Position numbers and translations under genes: made by a program
Shown here: positions 1-8,599 of the stretch, piece after piece
Position numbering within the stretch: the stretch's first letter is position 1
Layout: each line of letters opens with the position of its first letter
Origin: Streptomyces tuirus
GTDB lineage: Bacteria > Actinomycetota > Actinomycetes > Streptomycetales > Streptomycetaceae
Assembly (NCBI RefSeq): GCF_014701095.1
Contig: NZ_AP023439.1
Span: 310,001 to 374,000, forward strand
Length of the DNA stretch: 64,000 bases
Reading direction: 5' to 3'
The notes under the pieces: model-generated
Database searches by the model: none
Seen by the model: the letters and a program-made list of their open reading frames with translations, nothing else
What the model was told of the DNA's origin: nothing

Positions 1-494
1 CCAACGGGAAGACCCTCGCCTCGTTCTCGATCTTCGCGACGTTCCCGGCACCGTACTTCGGCGGTGGCATCTGGGGACCGCTGCTCGACCAGATCGTCGG
101 CACCGCCTTCCTGGTCATGCTGGTGGTGGCGATCATCGACCTGCGCAACACGGCCGTGAAGGCGAATCTCGGCCCGCTGGTGATCGGCTTCGTCGTGGCG
201 GCCATCGGCATGTCCTACGGCGCGAACGCGGGATACGCCATCAACCCGGCCCGTGACTTCGGCCCGCGCCTGTTCACCTGGATGGCGGGATGGGACGGAC
301 TGGCGTTTCCCGGCAGCTTGGAGGGAGCGTTCAGCGACTACTGGTGGATCCCGATCGTCGGGCCGCTCGTCGGCGGTGTGATCGGCGTGCTGATCTACGA
401 CCTGTTCATCGGCGACGTGCTGCACGCCCGCGCGCAGCAGGGTGAGCCGCCGGAGCCCGGCCGGACGCGGCCCACCACGTCCGACGACGAGTGA
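1..494 (+). CDS. glpF: Aquaporin / glycerol uptake facilitator (MIP family), C-terminal part
   Basis: The reading frame is already open at position 3, so the start lies outside the window. About 163 residues are visible. They contain the second MIP half-helix motif NPARDFGPRLF (near 245-280), which is the Asp-containing glycerol-facilitator form. Flanking membrane helices are FLVMLVVAIIDL, LVIGFVVAAIGM and IPIVGPLVGGVIGVLIYDL. A hydrophilic tail ends in TTSDDE. The protein should form a plasma-membrane channel for glycerol and small neutral solutes. In Streptomyces glpF normally sits with glpK and glpD; those genes would be to the left and cannot be seen. Family assignment is firm; glycerol rather than water is inferred from the NPARD motif. 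Confidence 0.93.
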   Translation, partial: NGKTLASFSIFATFPAPYFGGGIWGPLLDQIVGTAFLVMLVVAIIDLRNTAVKANLGPLVIGFVVAAIGMSYGANAGYAINPARDFGPRLFTWMAGWDGLAFPGSLEGAFSDYWWIPIVGPLVGGVIGVLIYDLFIGDVLHARAQQGEPPEPGRTRPTTSDDE

Positions 495-628
495 GGCGGT
501 AGCGGCCACGGGCGGGACGAGGGCCGGTGCTAGATTCCTGTGGGCGTCCGCCCGTGTGAGCGGTGCGGTCGCCTGCCGGACAGCTGAACCGGCCCAGGGC
601 AGGCCCGTATCGGATGGTGGCGCGTTCC

Positions 629-1027
629 ATGACTGACCCGGAGGAGATCCCCGGCGCGGCGGACGCTCCCCTGCCGCGGATCCTGGGCAACACCGGCTCG
701 CTCGTCACGGCCGGCGCGGAATCGACCGGCGCCCTGTGGCGACTGGCCGAGCCCGGCCGGCAACTGGACGCCAACCTCGTCCGCGTCCCGCCCCGGGGGT
801 CCATCGACGCCCATGCCGAACCCGACCTCGACGTCCTGCTGCTCGTCGTCGACGGCGACGGCGTGCTCGGCTCGGCCGCCGGGCCCTGCCCGGTGGAGTC
901 CGGCAGCCTCGTCTGGCTGCCGCACGGCAGCGTCCGCAGCGTGCGGGCGGGCGAGAACGGCCTGTCGTACGTGACGGTGCACTGCCGCCGCCCCGGCATG
1001 CGGATCCAGAGCCGGCCCGGCGCGTGA
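629..1027 (+). CDS. Small cupin-fold protein
   Basis: This 132-aa protein has a cupin-like beta-barrel pattern: an N-terminal strand (GALWRLAEPGRQLDANLVRV), the segment IDAHAEPDLDVLLLVVDGDG, then a PVESGSLVWLPHGSVRSV turn and a final strand YVTVHCRRP. The HxxxD/E-like and PHG motifs resemble cupin metal-site positions, but the metal set is incomplete. The frame stays open upstream to 563 and has another ATG at 614. I chose 629 because the residues before it have no recognisable fold. The gene is monocistronic, converges on the molybdoenzyme gene and is followed by a hairpin. Substrate and role are unknown. Confidence 0.7.
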   Translation: MTDPEEIPGAADAPLPRILGNTGSLVTAGAESTGALWRLAEPGRQLDANLVRVPPRGSIDAHAEPDLDVLLLVVDGDGVLGSAAGPCPVESGSLVWLPHGSVRSVRAGENGLSYVTVHCRRPGMRIQSRPGA

Positions 1028-1028
1028 C

Positions 1029-1056
1029 AGCCGGACGCGGCCCTTCCGCGTCGGCT
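1029..1056. terminator. Hairpin between convergent genes
   Basis: GACGCGG (1034-1040) pairs with CCGCGTC (1046-1052) over a 5-nt loop. The stem is extended by AGCC (1029-1032) with GGCT (1053-1056) around a one-base bulge. It begins just after the cupin stop codon and overlaps the end of the opposing gene, which suits a bidirectional terminator. No U-tract is present. Confidence 0.5.
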
Positions 1057-2179
1057 ACCGAGCCCGGTCCGGGCAGAACACCGGGACGCGCTGGACGAGG
1101 TTGTTGGCGAACCCGCCCCGGTTCCAGGGCTGTTCGGAGGGCTGAGTGCGTCCCGAACCGTCGTGGGCGCGCACGCTCAACACATGGTCGCCGGGGGCGG
1201 CGGTCCAAACGGAGGACCAGCGGCGCCAGGCCCATCGGTGGCCGTGGTCCGGTTCGAGATCGGCCGGACGCCACGTCGCGCCGTCGTCCGTGCTCACCTC
1301 CACCGCCGTCACCGGGGCGTGTCCCGACCAGGCCCGTCCTTCCAGGGTGACCGTGCCGGGCGCCACCACCCGGGTCCGGGACATGAAGTCCGGGAAGCCC
1401 GGAGGGACCAGGAGCGCGCGGGGAGCGATGAGGGTGACCGGGTCGCCCGTCTCCCCGGGCTCCCGCCTGATCCGGTAGGCGACGGACTGCTGGAAGCCGG
1501 TGAAGGGGGTGGCGACGACCGTGATGTCGCGCAGCCACTTGACCTGGGCCATCCCGTACCAGCCGGGCACGACGAGACGGAGCGGACTGCCGTGCTGGGG
1601 CGGCAGGGGTGCGCCGTTCATCGCGTAGGCGACCAGGGCCTCGGGGTCGTCACCCGTCGCGACACCGAGGGGGAGGCTGCGCCGGTAGTCCTGCTCGACT
1701 CCGCGTTCCACCCCGTGGTCCGCCCCGGTGAAGACGACGTCGACCGCGTCCGGCTCCGCCCCGGCCTCCCGGAGGAGGAGCCGCAGGGGCACCCCCGTCC
1801 ATTCCGCGGTGCCGACGGCCTCGACCAGCCACGGCTGGCTCACCGGCCTCGGTGTCAGCAGGGCTCTGCCGTTGCCCGCGCATTCCAGGGTGACGCGTGT
1901 GGTGACCGCCGGGTAGGTACGGAGCCGCGCCGGCGACAGGCTCAGGGGCTGTCGTACACGGCCGCCGACCGTCAGACGCCATGCGGTCGCGTCCGGGACG
2001 TAGGGGATGTCGTAGTGCGTCAGGACGTAGTGGAGGCCCGGTGGGGTGACGTCGTGGCGCAGGGCCTCCAGCGGCAGGCCGTGGTTGCGGGCGGCCAGGG
2101 CCAGCTCGTCCTGTCCCAGGCCCTCGCCGGGGGCGGCCAGTCGGGCGGGCGTGCTCACGTCGGCGGTGCGACGTCCCAT
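1055..2179 (-). CDS. Sulfite-oxidase-family molybdopterin oxidoreductase
   Basis: This 374-aa protein has the sulfite oxidase molybdopterin fold. The Mo-ligating cysteine is Cys100 in LECAGNGR, followed by GTAEWTGVPLRLLL and the substrate-side GADHG. The pterin-binding part ends with GSPLRLVVPGWYGMAQVKWL. The last ~110 residues form the Mo-co dimerisation (Ig-like) domain with VEVSTDDGATW and WRRWSSVW. There is no heme domain and no signal peptide or Tat motif, so it should be cytoplasmic and differs from periplasmic SorA/YedY types. Sulfite as substrate is not proven. It is divergent from the SDR gene at 2381, with a 16-bp palindrome between them. Confidence 0.88.
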   Translation of the reverse strand: MGRRTADVSTPARLAAPGEGLGQDELALAARNHGLPLEALRHDVTPPGLHYVLTHYDIPYVPDATAWRLTVGGRVRQPLSLSPARLRTYPAVTTRVTLECAGNGRALLTPRPVSQPWLVEAVGTAEWTGVPLRLLLREAGAEPDAVDVVFTGADHGVERGVEQDYRRSLPLGVATGDDPEALVAYAMNGAPLPPQHGSPLRLVVPGWYGMAQVKWLRDITVVATPFTGFQQSVAYRIRREPGETGDPVTLIAPRALLVPPGFPDFMSRTRVVAPGTVTLEGRAWSGHAPVTAVEVSTDDGATWRPADLEPDHGHRWAWRRWSSVWTAAPGDHVLSVRAHDGSGRTQPSEQPWNRGGFANNLVQRVPVFCPDRAR

Positions 2180-2260
2180 GCCCCCATTGTCGTCCGTCCA
2201 CGCCGGCCCCGCCCCGGAGGGCCCCTCGGCCCAGGGTGACGCCTCTTTCGCGGCTCCGGT

Positions 2261-2276
2261 CCTGACAGATGTCAGG
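2261..2276. promoter_or_regulatory. Perfect 16-bp palindrome, candidate operator
   Basis: CCTGACA-GA-TGTCAGG lies in the 201-bp divergent region between the molybdoenzyme (start 2179) and the SDR (start 2381). The TGACA-N2-TGTCA core is typical of dimeric repressor sites. No regulator gene is adjacent, so the binding protein is unknown. Confidence 0.5.
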
Positions 2277-2380
2277 CACCGCTGCGCCCCCGGGGCCGGA
2301 CCAATTACGGAATCATTTCGAGCTGAAAGGCTGTGTGTCTAGGGCGGGTCCGTCGCGGGACGCGCGAAGGAGGCAGGTCC

Positions 2381-3121
2381 ATGGGAGGTGCGGTGAGCCG
2401 GATCCTGGTGACCGGGTCCACCGAGGGGCTGGGGCGGGCCGCGGCGGAGGCGCTGCTGGCCGCGGGGCACGACGTGGTGGTGCACGCCCGCAGCCAGGAG
2501 CGGGCGGCGGTGCTCGGCGAGCTGGCCGACCGCGGGGCTCACCTCGTGGTCGGCGACTTCGCCGAGCGTGACGCCGTGCGGCGGGTCGCCGACGAGCTGA
2601 ACGCGTCGCGGCCGCTCGACGCCGTCATCCACAATGCCGGGGTGTGGAGCGGACCCGCGGTCATGCCGGTCAACGTCGTCGCGCCCTATCTGCTGACCGC
2701 CCTGCTGCGCGGGCCCCGCCGGCTGGTGTACCTGAGCAGCAACTCCCATGTCGGCGGGCGGCCGTCGTCGCTGGACGGGGTCGACTGGCAGGGCCGGAGC
2801 GCGGGGTCGTACGCCGACAGCAAGCTCTTCGTGACGACGCTGGCGGCCGCGGTGGCCCGGCTGCGCCCGGGGGTGCTGAGCAACGCCGTGGATCCGGGCT
2901 GGGTGCCGACGAGGATGGGCGGGCCGGGCGCGCCGGACGACCTGGAGCTCGGCCACCAGACGCAGGAGTGGCTGGCGGTGAGCGACGATCCGGAGGCCCT
3001 GACCGCGGGCGGGTACTGGTACCACGGCCGGCGATTGGAACCGCATCGCGCGGTCCACGACGAGGCCTTCCAGGACCGGCTGGTGCGGGCTCTGGCCAAG
3101 GAGACGGGCACCGCGCTCTGA
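2381..3121 (+). CDS. Short-chain dehydrogenase/reductase
   Basis: This 246-aa Rossmann-fold SDR has the nucleotide motif TGSTEGLGRAAAE near the N-terminus, an acidic position after the second strand (GDFAERDAV), NAG in VIHNAGV, a catalytic Ser in YLSSNSH and the YADSK (YxxxK) pair. VDPGWVPTRMGG is the usual PG segment after the active site. The start at 2381 is set by a strong GAAGGAGGCAG ribosome-binding site about 5-15 nt upstream; an upstream ATG-like start at 2333 is less likely. The C-terminal part (residues ~190-246) resembles WW-oxidoreductase/retinol-dehydrogenase-like bacterial SDRs. Substrate unknown. Confidence 0.9.
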   Translation: MGGAVSRILVTGSTEGLGRAAAEALLAAGHDVVVHARSQERAAVLGELADRGAHLVVGDFAERDAVRRVADELNASRPLDAVIHNAGVWSGPAVMPVNVVAPYLLTALLRGPRRLVYLSSNSHVGGRPSSLDGVDWQGRSAGSYADSKLFVTTLAAAVARLRPGVLSNAVDPGWVPTRMGGPGAPDDLELGHQTQEWLAVSDDPEALTAGGYWYHGRRLEPHRAVHDEAFQDRLVRALAKETGTAL

Positions 3122-3228
3122 ATGGCCGACCGGGGTGTCCGGGCCGGTCGGAGCCCTGGCACCTCACATGGGTGGGTCCCGGCGGGGCACCCGTGTCTCC
3201 GTTCACCGGGTGAGGGACGGGGAGTCGA

Positions 3229-4188
3229 GTGATGAGCGCCGAAGACGCGGACAAGCTGCTGGACGGGCTGACCGTGGACACCAGCCGGCAGGAGCAGCCG
3301 ATCGTGCTGGACGGGGACGGGCGCCCCGTCCGGACATGGCGGGAGAACCATCCCTACGACCGCAAGGTGGGCCGCAAGGAGTACGAGCGGTCCAAGCGCA
3401 TCCTGCAGATCGAGCTGCTCAAGCTCCAGCGGTGGGTCAAGGACACCGGCGCACGCCTGGTCGTCGTGTGCGAGGGACGTGACGCGGCGGGCAAGGGCGG
3501 CACGATCCAGCGGCTGACCGAGCGGCTCAACCCGCGCGGCGCACGCGTGGTCGCCCTGGACAAGCCCACCGAGAGCGAGGCGGGCCAGTGGTACTTCCAG
3601 CGGTACATCGCGCACCTGCCGACGGCCGGGGAGATCGTCTTCTTCGACCGCTCCTGGTACAACCGGGCCGGTGTGGAACGCGTGATGGGCTACTGCTCCA
3701 AGGACGAGTACGAGCTGTTCCTCGACCAGTGCCCGGCCTTCGAGCGGATGCTGGTGGACGACGGGATCCTGCTGGTGAAGTTCTGGTTCTCCGTGTCCCG
3801 CTCCGAGCAGCGCACCCGCTTCGCGATCCGGCAGGTCGACCCGGTGCGCCAGTGGAAGCTCTCCCCCACCGACCTGGCCTCGCTCGACCTCTGGGACGAC
3901 TACACGGAGGCGAAGGTGGACATGTTCCGCGCCACCGACACCGCCCACGCCCCCTGGACGGTCGTCAAGAGCAACGACAAGCGGCGCGCCCGGCTGGAGA
4001 CCATGCGCAGTCTGCTGTCGCGCGTCGACTACGCCAGCAAGGACCGGGAGGCGGTAGGCACACCCGATCCCCGCATCGTGGGCGCCGCCGACACCCTCCT
4101 GGAGCCGGGTGAGGAGGACACGACCCTGTCCCCCACCCCGTTGTCCCCCGGCGCCGGCGGCCCCGGCAAGCACCCCGAGAGCCGCTGA
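3229..4188 (+). CDS. ppk2: Polyphosphate kinase 2 (PPK2)
   Basis: This 319-aa single-domain PPK2 transfers phosphate between polyphosphate and nucleoside diphosphates in the cytoplasm. Walker A is CEGRDAAGKGGT (residues 81-92). The lid/Walker B region contains EIVFFDRSWYNRAGVERVMG, and the family motif SVSRSEQRTRF follows. The length and single domain fit the class that uses NDPs to make NTPs, although nucleotide preference cannot be read here. The C-terminal ~45 residues (after YASKDREAV) are a Pro/Gly-rich tail. The start is GTG 3229 or the next codon, ATG 3232; GGGACGGGGAG lies just upstream. The gene is monocistronic and converges with the gene at 4613 across a strong hairpin. Confidence 0.95.
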   Translation: MMSAEDADKLLDGLTVDTSRQEQPIVLDGDGRPVRTWRENHPYDRKVGRKEYERSKRILQIELLKLQRWVKDTGARLVVVCEGRDAAGKGGTIQRLTERLNPRGARVVALDKPTESEAGQWYFQRYIAHLPTAGEIVFFDRSWYNRAGVERVMGYCSKDEYELFLDQCPAFERMLVDDGILLVKFWFSVSRSEQRTRFAIRQVDPVRQWKLSPTDLASLDLWDDYTEAKVDMFRATDTAHAPWTVVKSNDKRRARLETMRSLLSRVDYASKDREAVGTPDPRIVGAADTLLEPGEEDTTLSPTPLSPGAGGPGKHPESR

Positions 4189-4192
4189 CTCG

Positions 4193-4243
4193 GACCCGGT
4201 TCCCCTCCCACGCGGACCCTGCGGGCGGGAGGGGACCCGGGTC
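4193..4243. terminator. Strong bidirectional terminator
   Basis: A 17-bp stem (4193-4209 with 4227-4243, one mismatch) of the type GACCCGG...CTCCC / GGGAG...CCGGGTC has a 17-nt loop. It starts just after the ppk2 stop and ends just before the stop of the convergent gene, so it probably serves both. Confidence 0.75.
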
Positions 4244-4250
4244 AGCGCCG

Positions 4251-4613
4251 TCACCGGGCCGAAGCGCGTGTCTCCGTGCGGTGGTCGTAGTACGCCCAGA
4301 CGGTCACGGCCACCACGGCGGTGAGCCCGACCGCCAGGACCCGCACGGCGCCACTGGTCAGGTAGGCGACCAGACCGCTGAGCCCCGCCCCGCACAGCAT
4401 GATCAGCCGGCTGAAGAAGCGGTTCTCGGGCGGCTGGGGGTCCTCCCGGTCCTTGAGGTCGTGCAGGGCGTCATGAGCCGGGTGCGCGGAACCGCGACGG
4501 GCGCGGGCGCGGTACTGCAGTCCGTAGCTGATCAGTGCGTACAGGGCGAGGGCGCCCAGGACCCAGAGCCAGACATAGGGGTCGTCGTCACTCGATCCTC
4601 TTGCCAGGTGCAC
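4251..4613 (-). CDS. Small integral membrane protein of unknown function
   Basis: This 120-aa protein has one N-terminal membrane helix (VWLWVLGALALYALISYGL, residues ~14-32), a charged loop rich in Arg/Asp/Glu, and two further hydrophobic segments (LIMLCGAGLSGLVAYLT and VLAVGLTAVVAVTVWAYY). The C-terminus is short and basic. I do not recognise the family. The start is ATG 4613; GAAGGAG lies 5-11 nt upstream. The upstream gene on the same strand ends 43 nt away, so the two could be co-transcribed. Confidence 0.65.
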   Translation of the reverse strand: MHLARGSSDDDPYVWLWVLGALALYALISYGLQYRARARRGSAHPAHDALHDLKDREDPQPPENRFFSRLIMLCGAGLSGLVAYLTSGAVRVLAVGLTAVVAVTVWAYYDHRTETRASAR

Positions 4614-4656
4614 GACATTTCTCCTTCAGGGAGCGGGCCTCGACGGTGAGCGGAAC

Positions 4657-5088
4657 TCAACTGCTGCTGCCGCCCCGGCGGACCGTGTCCGTCTCTGCAT
4701 CTGCCGCGGGGTCGGCGGGACGGAAGCATGCCGTCACCGTCTTGCCGTGCCGCTGGCACCTCATGCCCCACTCGTCGGCGAGCTTGCTCACGATCGCCAC
4801 TCCGCGCCCGGAGACCTCGCCCGGCTCCGGATCGCGCTGGCGCGGCAGCGACGGGTCCTCGTCGTGGACGCTGACATGAAGGCAGTCGCCGTCCCAGGTG
4901 AGGACCAGATGCGCGTCACTGTGCGCATGGATGTGCGCGTTGGTGATCAATTCGGACACCGCCAGCACGATGGCGTCCACCGTGCCCGGCTCGGCAGCCG
5001 CCCAGGGCAGGGTCTGGAGACGCCGGCGCGTCCACTCCCGCCCTGCGCGCACCCCTTCGGACATACGAAAGGAGTGCGCCCACCCCAT
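4657..5088 (-). CDS. SpoIIAB/RsbW-like histidine-kinase-fold ATP-binding regulator
   Basis: This ~143-aa protein is a stand-alone GHKL ATPase domain (HATPase_c_2) of the kind abundant in Streptomyces as putative anti-sigma or phospho-switch regulators. The N box is AVSELITNAHIHAH (E46...N50) and the G box is SGRGVAIVSKLADEWG (~93-108). The C-terminal strand is GKTVTACFRP. There is no N-terminal sensor, so it is a soluble domain. ATG 5088 begins the conserved fold; an in-frame GTG at 5103 with a nearby GGGGG is an alternative that adds five residues. No partner sigma factor or antagonist is adjacent. Confidence 0.85.
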   Translation of the reverse strand: MGWAHSFRMSEGVRAGREWTRRRLQTLPWAAAEPGTVDAIVLAVSELITNAHIHAHSDAHLVLTWDGDCLHVSVHDEDPSLPRQRDPEPGEVSGRGVAIVSKLADEWGMRCQRHGKTVTACFRPADPAADAETDTVRRGGSSS

Positions 5089-5227
5089 CGCCTTCACCGC
5101 CACTGCCCCCGGTCCCCTCTGCTCCGTCACACACGAACTGGTGGTCAGCCGGGTACCCCGCCGTGGCCCCGACAGGCATGGGCGACCTACGAGTCCATGG
5201 ACGTGCCGCCTCCACGCGTCGTGAAGC

Positions 5228-5270
5228 GAGCAGGACCCGCCCCGATGCGGATGGTGGGCGGGCCCTGCTC
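5228..5270. other. Long GC-rich hairpin upstream of the GHKL gene
   Basis: GAGCAGGACCCGCCC (5228-5242) pairs with GGGCGGGCCCTGCTC (5256-5270) over a 13-nt loop, 14 of 15 pairs matching (plus a G-T wobble). It lies about 140 bp upstream of the minus-strand GHKL gene, in a divergent region where a terminator is not expected. It could be an attenuator, the end of an unseen small RNA, or a relic. Confidence 0.5.
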
Positions 5271-5334
5271 GTGCGCACCATTGTCGGGACCGGGTCGTGG
5301 GCGGGCCACGGGTGAGATCCGCGGATGTGCGCGC

Positions 5335-5416
5335 GGCGCGCACACCCCGTGCGGGTGGCGCACATCCCGCGTGCATGGCGCGCAACTCGCGTGCGTGGCG
5401 CCCATCCCGCAGACCG
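5335..5416. repeat. Four imperfect 20-22-bp tandem repeats
   Basis: Units begin at 5335 (22 bp), 5357, 5377 and 5397 (20 bp each). The best copies are GGCGCACATCCCGCGTGCAT and GGCGCGCAACTCGCGTGCGT; the outer copies are more diverged. They lie outside any supported gene. A protein-binding iteron array or a slippage product are both possible. Confidence 0.55.
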
Positions 5417-5799
5417 CACCCGGCACCGCCCCGGGACGCTGCCCCACGCCGCCTCACCCCACCCGACCGCGCGGCACGCCGCCCGGTGCCGCGGCGCACC
5501 GCCCGGCCGTCACACACCACCCCCCTCCCGCCACATGACACGGCCCGGCATGGGTAGGCGGTGCGCATGAGCGACGGCGGGACGCAAGAAGAGACGGGCG
5601 TGGGTGTGCCGGACGGCAGCGGCACGCGGAGCGACGGCCGGGCGCGTGGCCGGAGCGCGACGCGCGCCGGCCGGGGCGGTGAAGGATCGTAGACACATCC
5701 GTCACCGGCGCCCGGAGCCGGGTGCGACCCCGGGTAGCACCCGTCGGCCTGCGGCGACGATACTGGCAGACGCACGTACTCCCGCTTACAGATGGACCC

Positions 5800-6975
5800 A
5801 TGCAGACCTCCCTCACCGTTCGCCCCATGACTCCCGACACGGTGTGGCCGGCGCGCGGCCGCCACGCCCCGGGATCCGCGGAAGACGTTCTCCGGCGCTC
5901 CCTGCAGCAGCGCAAGGACAGCCGGGCCATCGACGACTTCCTGGAGCTGCCCGAAGACCAAACCGCCCCGGGGGAACGGGTTTTCGAGGCCCGTTGGCGA
6001 GTCGGTGACGACGTGACCGTACGCGCCCGGCTGAGCCTGAAGCCCGGCCCGGGCGAGGGGGACGGGCAGGAGTGGCTGCTGGTCGCGGAGGCCGAGCAGC
6101 CGTGGGACCACGCATGGCCCTCCCCCGTCGACCTGTTCTGGCCGGAGGACCCCGGCGACGCCTGGGACCAGGACGCCGATGCGCGTCTGGCCCTGGGGAA
6201 GATCAACTTCCTGCCGCAGGACGACCGGGAGATCCGCCGCCTGCTCAGAAGCGCCGTGCGCGGAGGGTGGCACATCCACGTGGTCGTCCACGAGGCGATG
6301 ACCACCGATGACCGGGGACGTACGCCGGTGGCCCGGTGGCTGCCGCCGGGCCTGCGCCACCGTGTGGTGGAGCATCACGCCGCCCCGCAGCAGCTGCGCG
6401 GCCTGAACTGGGCCCTGCGGGACTCCGGGGTCGAGGTGCCGCGCGGTGGCGCGGTGGTCCTGCCGGGCGTTCCGGCGCCGGAGGGCTACGACGCCCAGGA
6501 CTTCTCGGTCCGTGCCGTCTTCCTCGACGGCTCCGAGCCGGCCGACCTCGTCGACGCGGTGACGCGGTTCGCCGCACTCCCGCGGCCCCTGCCCGACGGC
6601 GCCGAGGGTGCCCTCACCGCGCTGCGGGAGGACTGGCACCTGCTGACGCTCCAGGAGGAGCTGGACCGCCAGCGCGGTCTGGTGGCGATGTACGCCGAAG
6701 CGCTGGAGGCCATGACGAAGTCCCGCGACCTGTACCGGGAAGCGGCCGAGAGCGCCCACGAGGCTCTGGCCGTCTACCAGGAGTCCGCGCAGGCCGCGCC
6801 CGCCGCGCCCCAGCCGTCCGGTCCGCCCGCCGTGTCCCCGCTCCAGCAGCTCACACGGACGTTCGAACGCTTCAAGGTCAAGCGTCCCGCGACTCCGGCG
6901 GGTGATCAGAAGAAGAACGACGAGAAGAGCGAGGCACAGAGCACCGACGACCAGCGCGTGACGTCGGAGCCGTAG
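5800..6975 (+). CDS. Conserved-looking hypothetical protein with C-terminal coiled coil
   Basis: This 391-aa soluble protein matches no family I recognise. The first ~100 residues contain two alternating strand blocks ([28 protein letters not shown]). The middle (~130-270) has [16 protein letters not shown] and VVLPGVPAP. Residues ~275-330 are strongly helical and coiled-coil-like ([19 protein letters not shown] and following), ending in a low-complexity Pro/Ala and then Lys/Glu-rich tail. Codon use is typical of real genes here. The frame is open to 5722, but ATG 5800 (MQTSLTVRP) is the likelier start. No signal peptide or membrane helix is visible. Confidence 0.6.
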   Translation: MQTSLTVRPMTPDTVWPARGRHAPGSAEDVLRRSLQQRKDSRAIDDFLELPEDQTAPGERVFEARWRVGDDVTVRARLSLKPGPGEGDGQEWLLVAEAEQPWDHAWPSPVDLFWPEDPGDAWDQDADARLALGKINFLPQDDREIRRLLRSAVRGGWHIHVVVHEAMTTDDRGRTPVARWLPPGLRHRVVEHHAAPQQLRGLNWALRDSGVEVPRGGAVVLPGVPAPEGYDAQDFSVRAVFLDGSEPADLVDAVTRFAALPRPLPDGAEGALTALREDWHLLTLQEELDRQRGLVAMYAEALEAMTKSRDLYREAAESAHEALAVYQESAQAAPAAPQPSGPPAVSPLQQLTRTFERFKVKRPATPAGDQKKNDEKSEAQSTDDQRVTSEP

Positions 6976-7067
6976 CACCCTCCCCGTGGGACGCACGTGT
7001 CAGTCGTGCCGTCCTGGATACGCGGTCCGTACGGCACCACGGCCCGCCCGGGAAGGTCCACCACGAC

Positions 7068-7598
7068 ATGGGCAACCATCGGCACCACTCGCGGACCACG
7101 CTTCGCGTCAACGGCAAACCCCACACGCTCACCGTCGACCACCGGCGCGTCCTGCTGGACCTCCTGCGGGAGGATCTCGAACTCACGGGCGCCAAGAAGG
7201 GCTGCGACCACGGCCAGTGCGGCGCCTGCACGGTCCTGGTGGACGGGCGGCGCGTCAACAGCTGCCTGCTGCTCGCGGTCGCCCTCGACGGCTGTGAGGT
7301 CACCACCGTCGAGGGCCTGTCCGGCGACGGTGAGGAGCCTCATCCGCTGCAGCGGGCCTTCGTGGAACGCGACGCGTTCCAGTGCGGCTACTGCACCCCG
7401 GGCCAGATCTGCTCCGCGGCCGGCGCGCTGGCCGAGGCAGCTGCCGGTCACCCCTCGCACGTCACCGACCCCGCGGCGCCCTCGGGCGAGCCGATGCCGC
7501 TGGACCGTGCGGAGATCCGGGAGCGGCTGAGCGGCAACCTGTGCCGCTGCGGCGCGTATCCGCGGATCGCCGAGGCCGTGGAGGACGTGATCCCGTGA
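7068..7598 (+). CDS. paoA: Aldehyde oxidoreductase 2Fe-2S subunit (PaoA/YagT-like)
   Basis: This 176-aa iron-sulfur subunit belongs to a xanthine-oxidase-family molybdenum hydroxylase. The plant-type [2Fe-2S] site is C46, C51, C54 and C66 ([16 protein letters not shown]). The second cluster uses C106, C109, C159 and C161 (CGYCTPG and CRCG). Unlike E. coli PaoA it has no Tat signal peptide, so the complex should be cytoplasmic. It is the first gene of a three-gene operon; its stop overlaps the GTG start of the next gene by 4 nt. Confidence 0.93.
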   Translation: MGNHRHHSRTTLRVNGKPHTLTVDHRRVLLDLLREDLELTGAKKGCDHGQCGACTVLVDGRRVNSCLLLAVALDGCEVTTVEGLSGDGEEPHPLQRAFVERDAFQCGYCTPGQICSAAGALAEAAAGHPSHVTDPAAPSGEPMPLDRAEIRERLSGNLCRCGAYPRIAEAVEDVIP

Positions 7599-8599
7599 AG
7601 GAGTTCGCCTACGTCCGCGCCGGCAGCGTCGAGGAGGCGACCTCCGCGTACGCCTCCCACGCCGGAGCCCGCTACCTCGGGGGCGGCACCAACCTCGTCG
7701 ACCTCATGAAGCTCGGCGTCGAGACGCCGAGCGCCCTCATCGACGTCACCCGGCTCCCCCTGGACACCGTCGAGGAACTGCCCGACGGCGCGCTGCGCGT
7801 CGGGGCCATGGTCCGCAACAGCGACCTCGCCGCACACCCCCTCGTCCGCGACCGGTACCCGGCACTGTCGCAGGCGCTGCTCGCGGGTGCCTCCGGGCAG
7901 TTGCGCAACGCGGCGACGACCGGCGGGAACCTGCTCCAGCGCACCCGGTGCCCGTACTTCCAGGACCTGTCGAAGCCGTGCAACAAGCGCGAGCCGGGCA
8001 GCGGCTGCGGTGCGCGGGACGGTGTCCACCGTGACCACGCGGTGCTCGGGCACTCCGCGCACTGCATCGCCACCAACCCCTCGGACATGGCGGTGGCACT
8101 CGCCGCCCTCGACGGGCGCGTCGAGCTGGACGGGCCCGAGGGAGCCCGGAGTGTCGCGGCGGCGGACTTCCACCGGCTGCCCGGGGACCGGCCCGAGCAG
8201 GACACCGAGATCCGTCCCGGCGAGCTGATCACCCATGTGGTGCTGCCGGCCGCCGCGGCCGGGCTGCCGTCGGCGTACCGCAAGGCCCGCGACCGGGCCT
8301 CGTACGCCTTCGCGCTCGCGTCCGTCGCGGTCGTGCTGCGCCTGGAGGACGGGGTCGTCGGCCATGCCGGGCTCGCCTTCGGGGCGCTGGCGCACCGGCC
8401 GTGGCGGGCCCGGCTGGCGGAGGAGGCGCTGCTGGGCGCGGCTCCGACCCGCGCGGCGTTCGAGCACGCCGTCGAACGGGAGCTGTCCGCCGCGCAGCCC
8501 TTGCGGGACAACGCCTACAAGGTGCCGCTCGCCCGCAATCTCGCCGTGGACGTACTGTCCCGGCTGGCGGACACCGTGCTCACCGGGAGGGCCTCATGA
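7595..8599 (+). CDS. paoB: Aldehyde oxidoreductase FAD subunit with [4Fe-4S] insert (PaoB/YagS-like)
   Basis: This 334-aa FAD-binding subunit transfers electrons in the molybdenum hydroxylase complex. FAD-contacting motifs are GARYLGGGTNLVDLMK and ATTGGNLLQRTRCPYF. The diagnostic feature is four extra cysteines, C119, C129, C138 and C157 (in CPYF, KPCNKREPGSGC and HSAHC), which match the extra [4Fe-4S] cluster of PaoB/4-hydroxybenzoyl-CoA-reductase-like subunits. This is what separates the operon from ordinary xanthine dehydrogenase or CO dehydrogenase. The GTG start overlaps the upstream stop, and the downstream gene overlaps by 4 nt, so translation is probably coupled. Confidence 0.92.
   Translation: MKEFAYVRAGSVEEATSAYASHAGARYLGGGTNLVDLMKLGVETPSALIDVTRLPLDTVEELPDGALRVGAMVRNSDLAAHPLVRDRYPALSQALLAGASGQLRNAATTGGNLLQRTRCPYFQDLSKPCNKREPGSGCGARDGVHRDHAVLGHSAHCIATNPSDMAVALAALDGRVELDGPEGARSVAAADFHRLPGDRPEQDTEIRPGELITHVVLPAAAAGLPSAYRKARDRASYAFALASVAVVLRLEDGVVGHAGLAFGALAHRPWRARLAEEALLGAAPTRAAFEHAVERELSAAQPLRDNAYKVPLARNLAVDVLSRLADTVLTGRAS

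Larger units (their letters stand above)
5104..5799. other. 696-bp divergent intergenic region with repeats and a hairpin
   Basis: No convincing gene is seen between the divergent genes starting at 5088 and 5800. It contains a strong hairpin (5228-5270) and a tandem 20-bp repeat (5335-5416), annotated separately. The rest is very GC-rich with no persistent codon pattern in any frame. Confidence 0.5.

Noticed and set aside
5567..5692. 41-codon plus-strand open frame (starts MSDGGTQEETG)
   Set aside because: Gly/Arg-rich, no good ribosome-binding site, no homologue recalled; codon bias no better than background.
5103..6996. Very long minus-strand open frame running from the GHKL gene back through the gap and opposite the 5800-6975 gene
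   Set aside because: Only its last ~143 codons look like protein; the rest is shadow and repeat-rich intergenic DNA.
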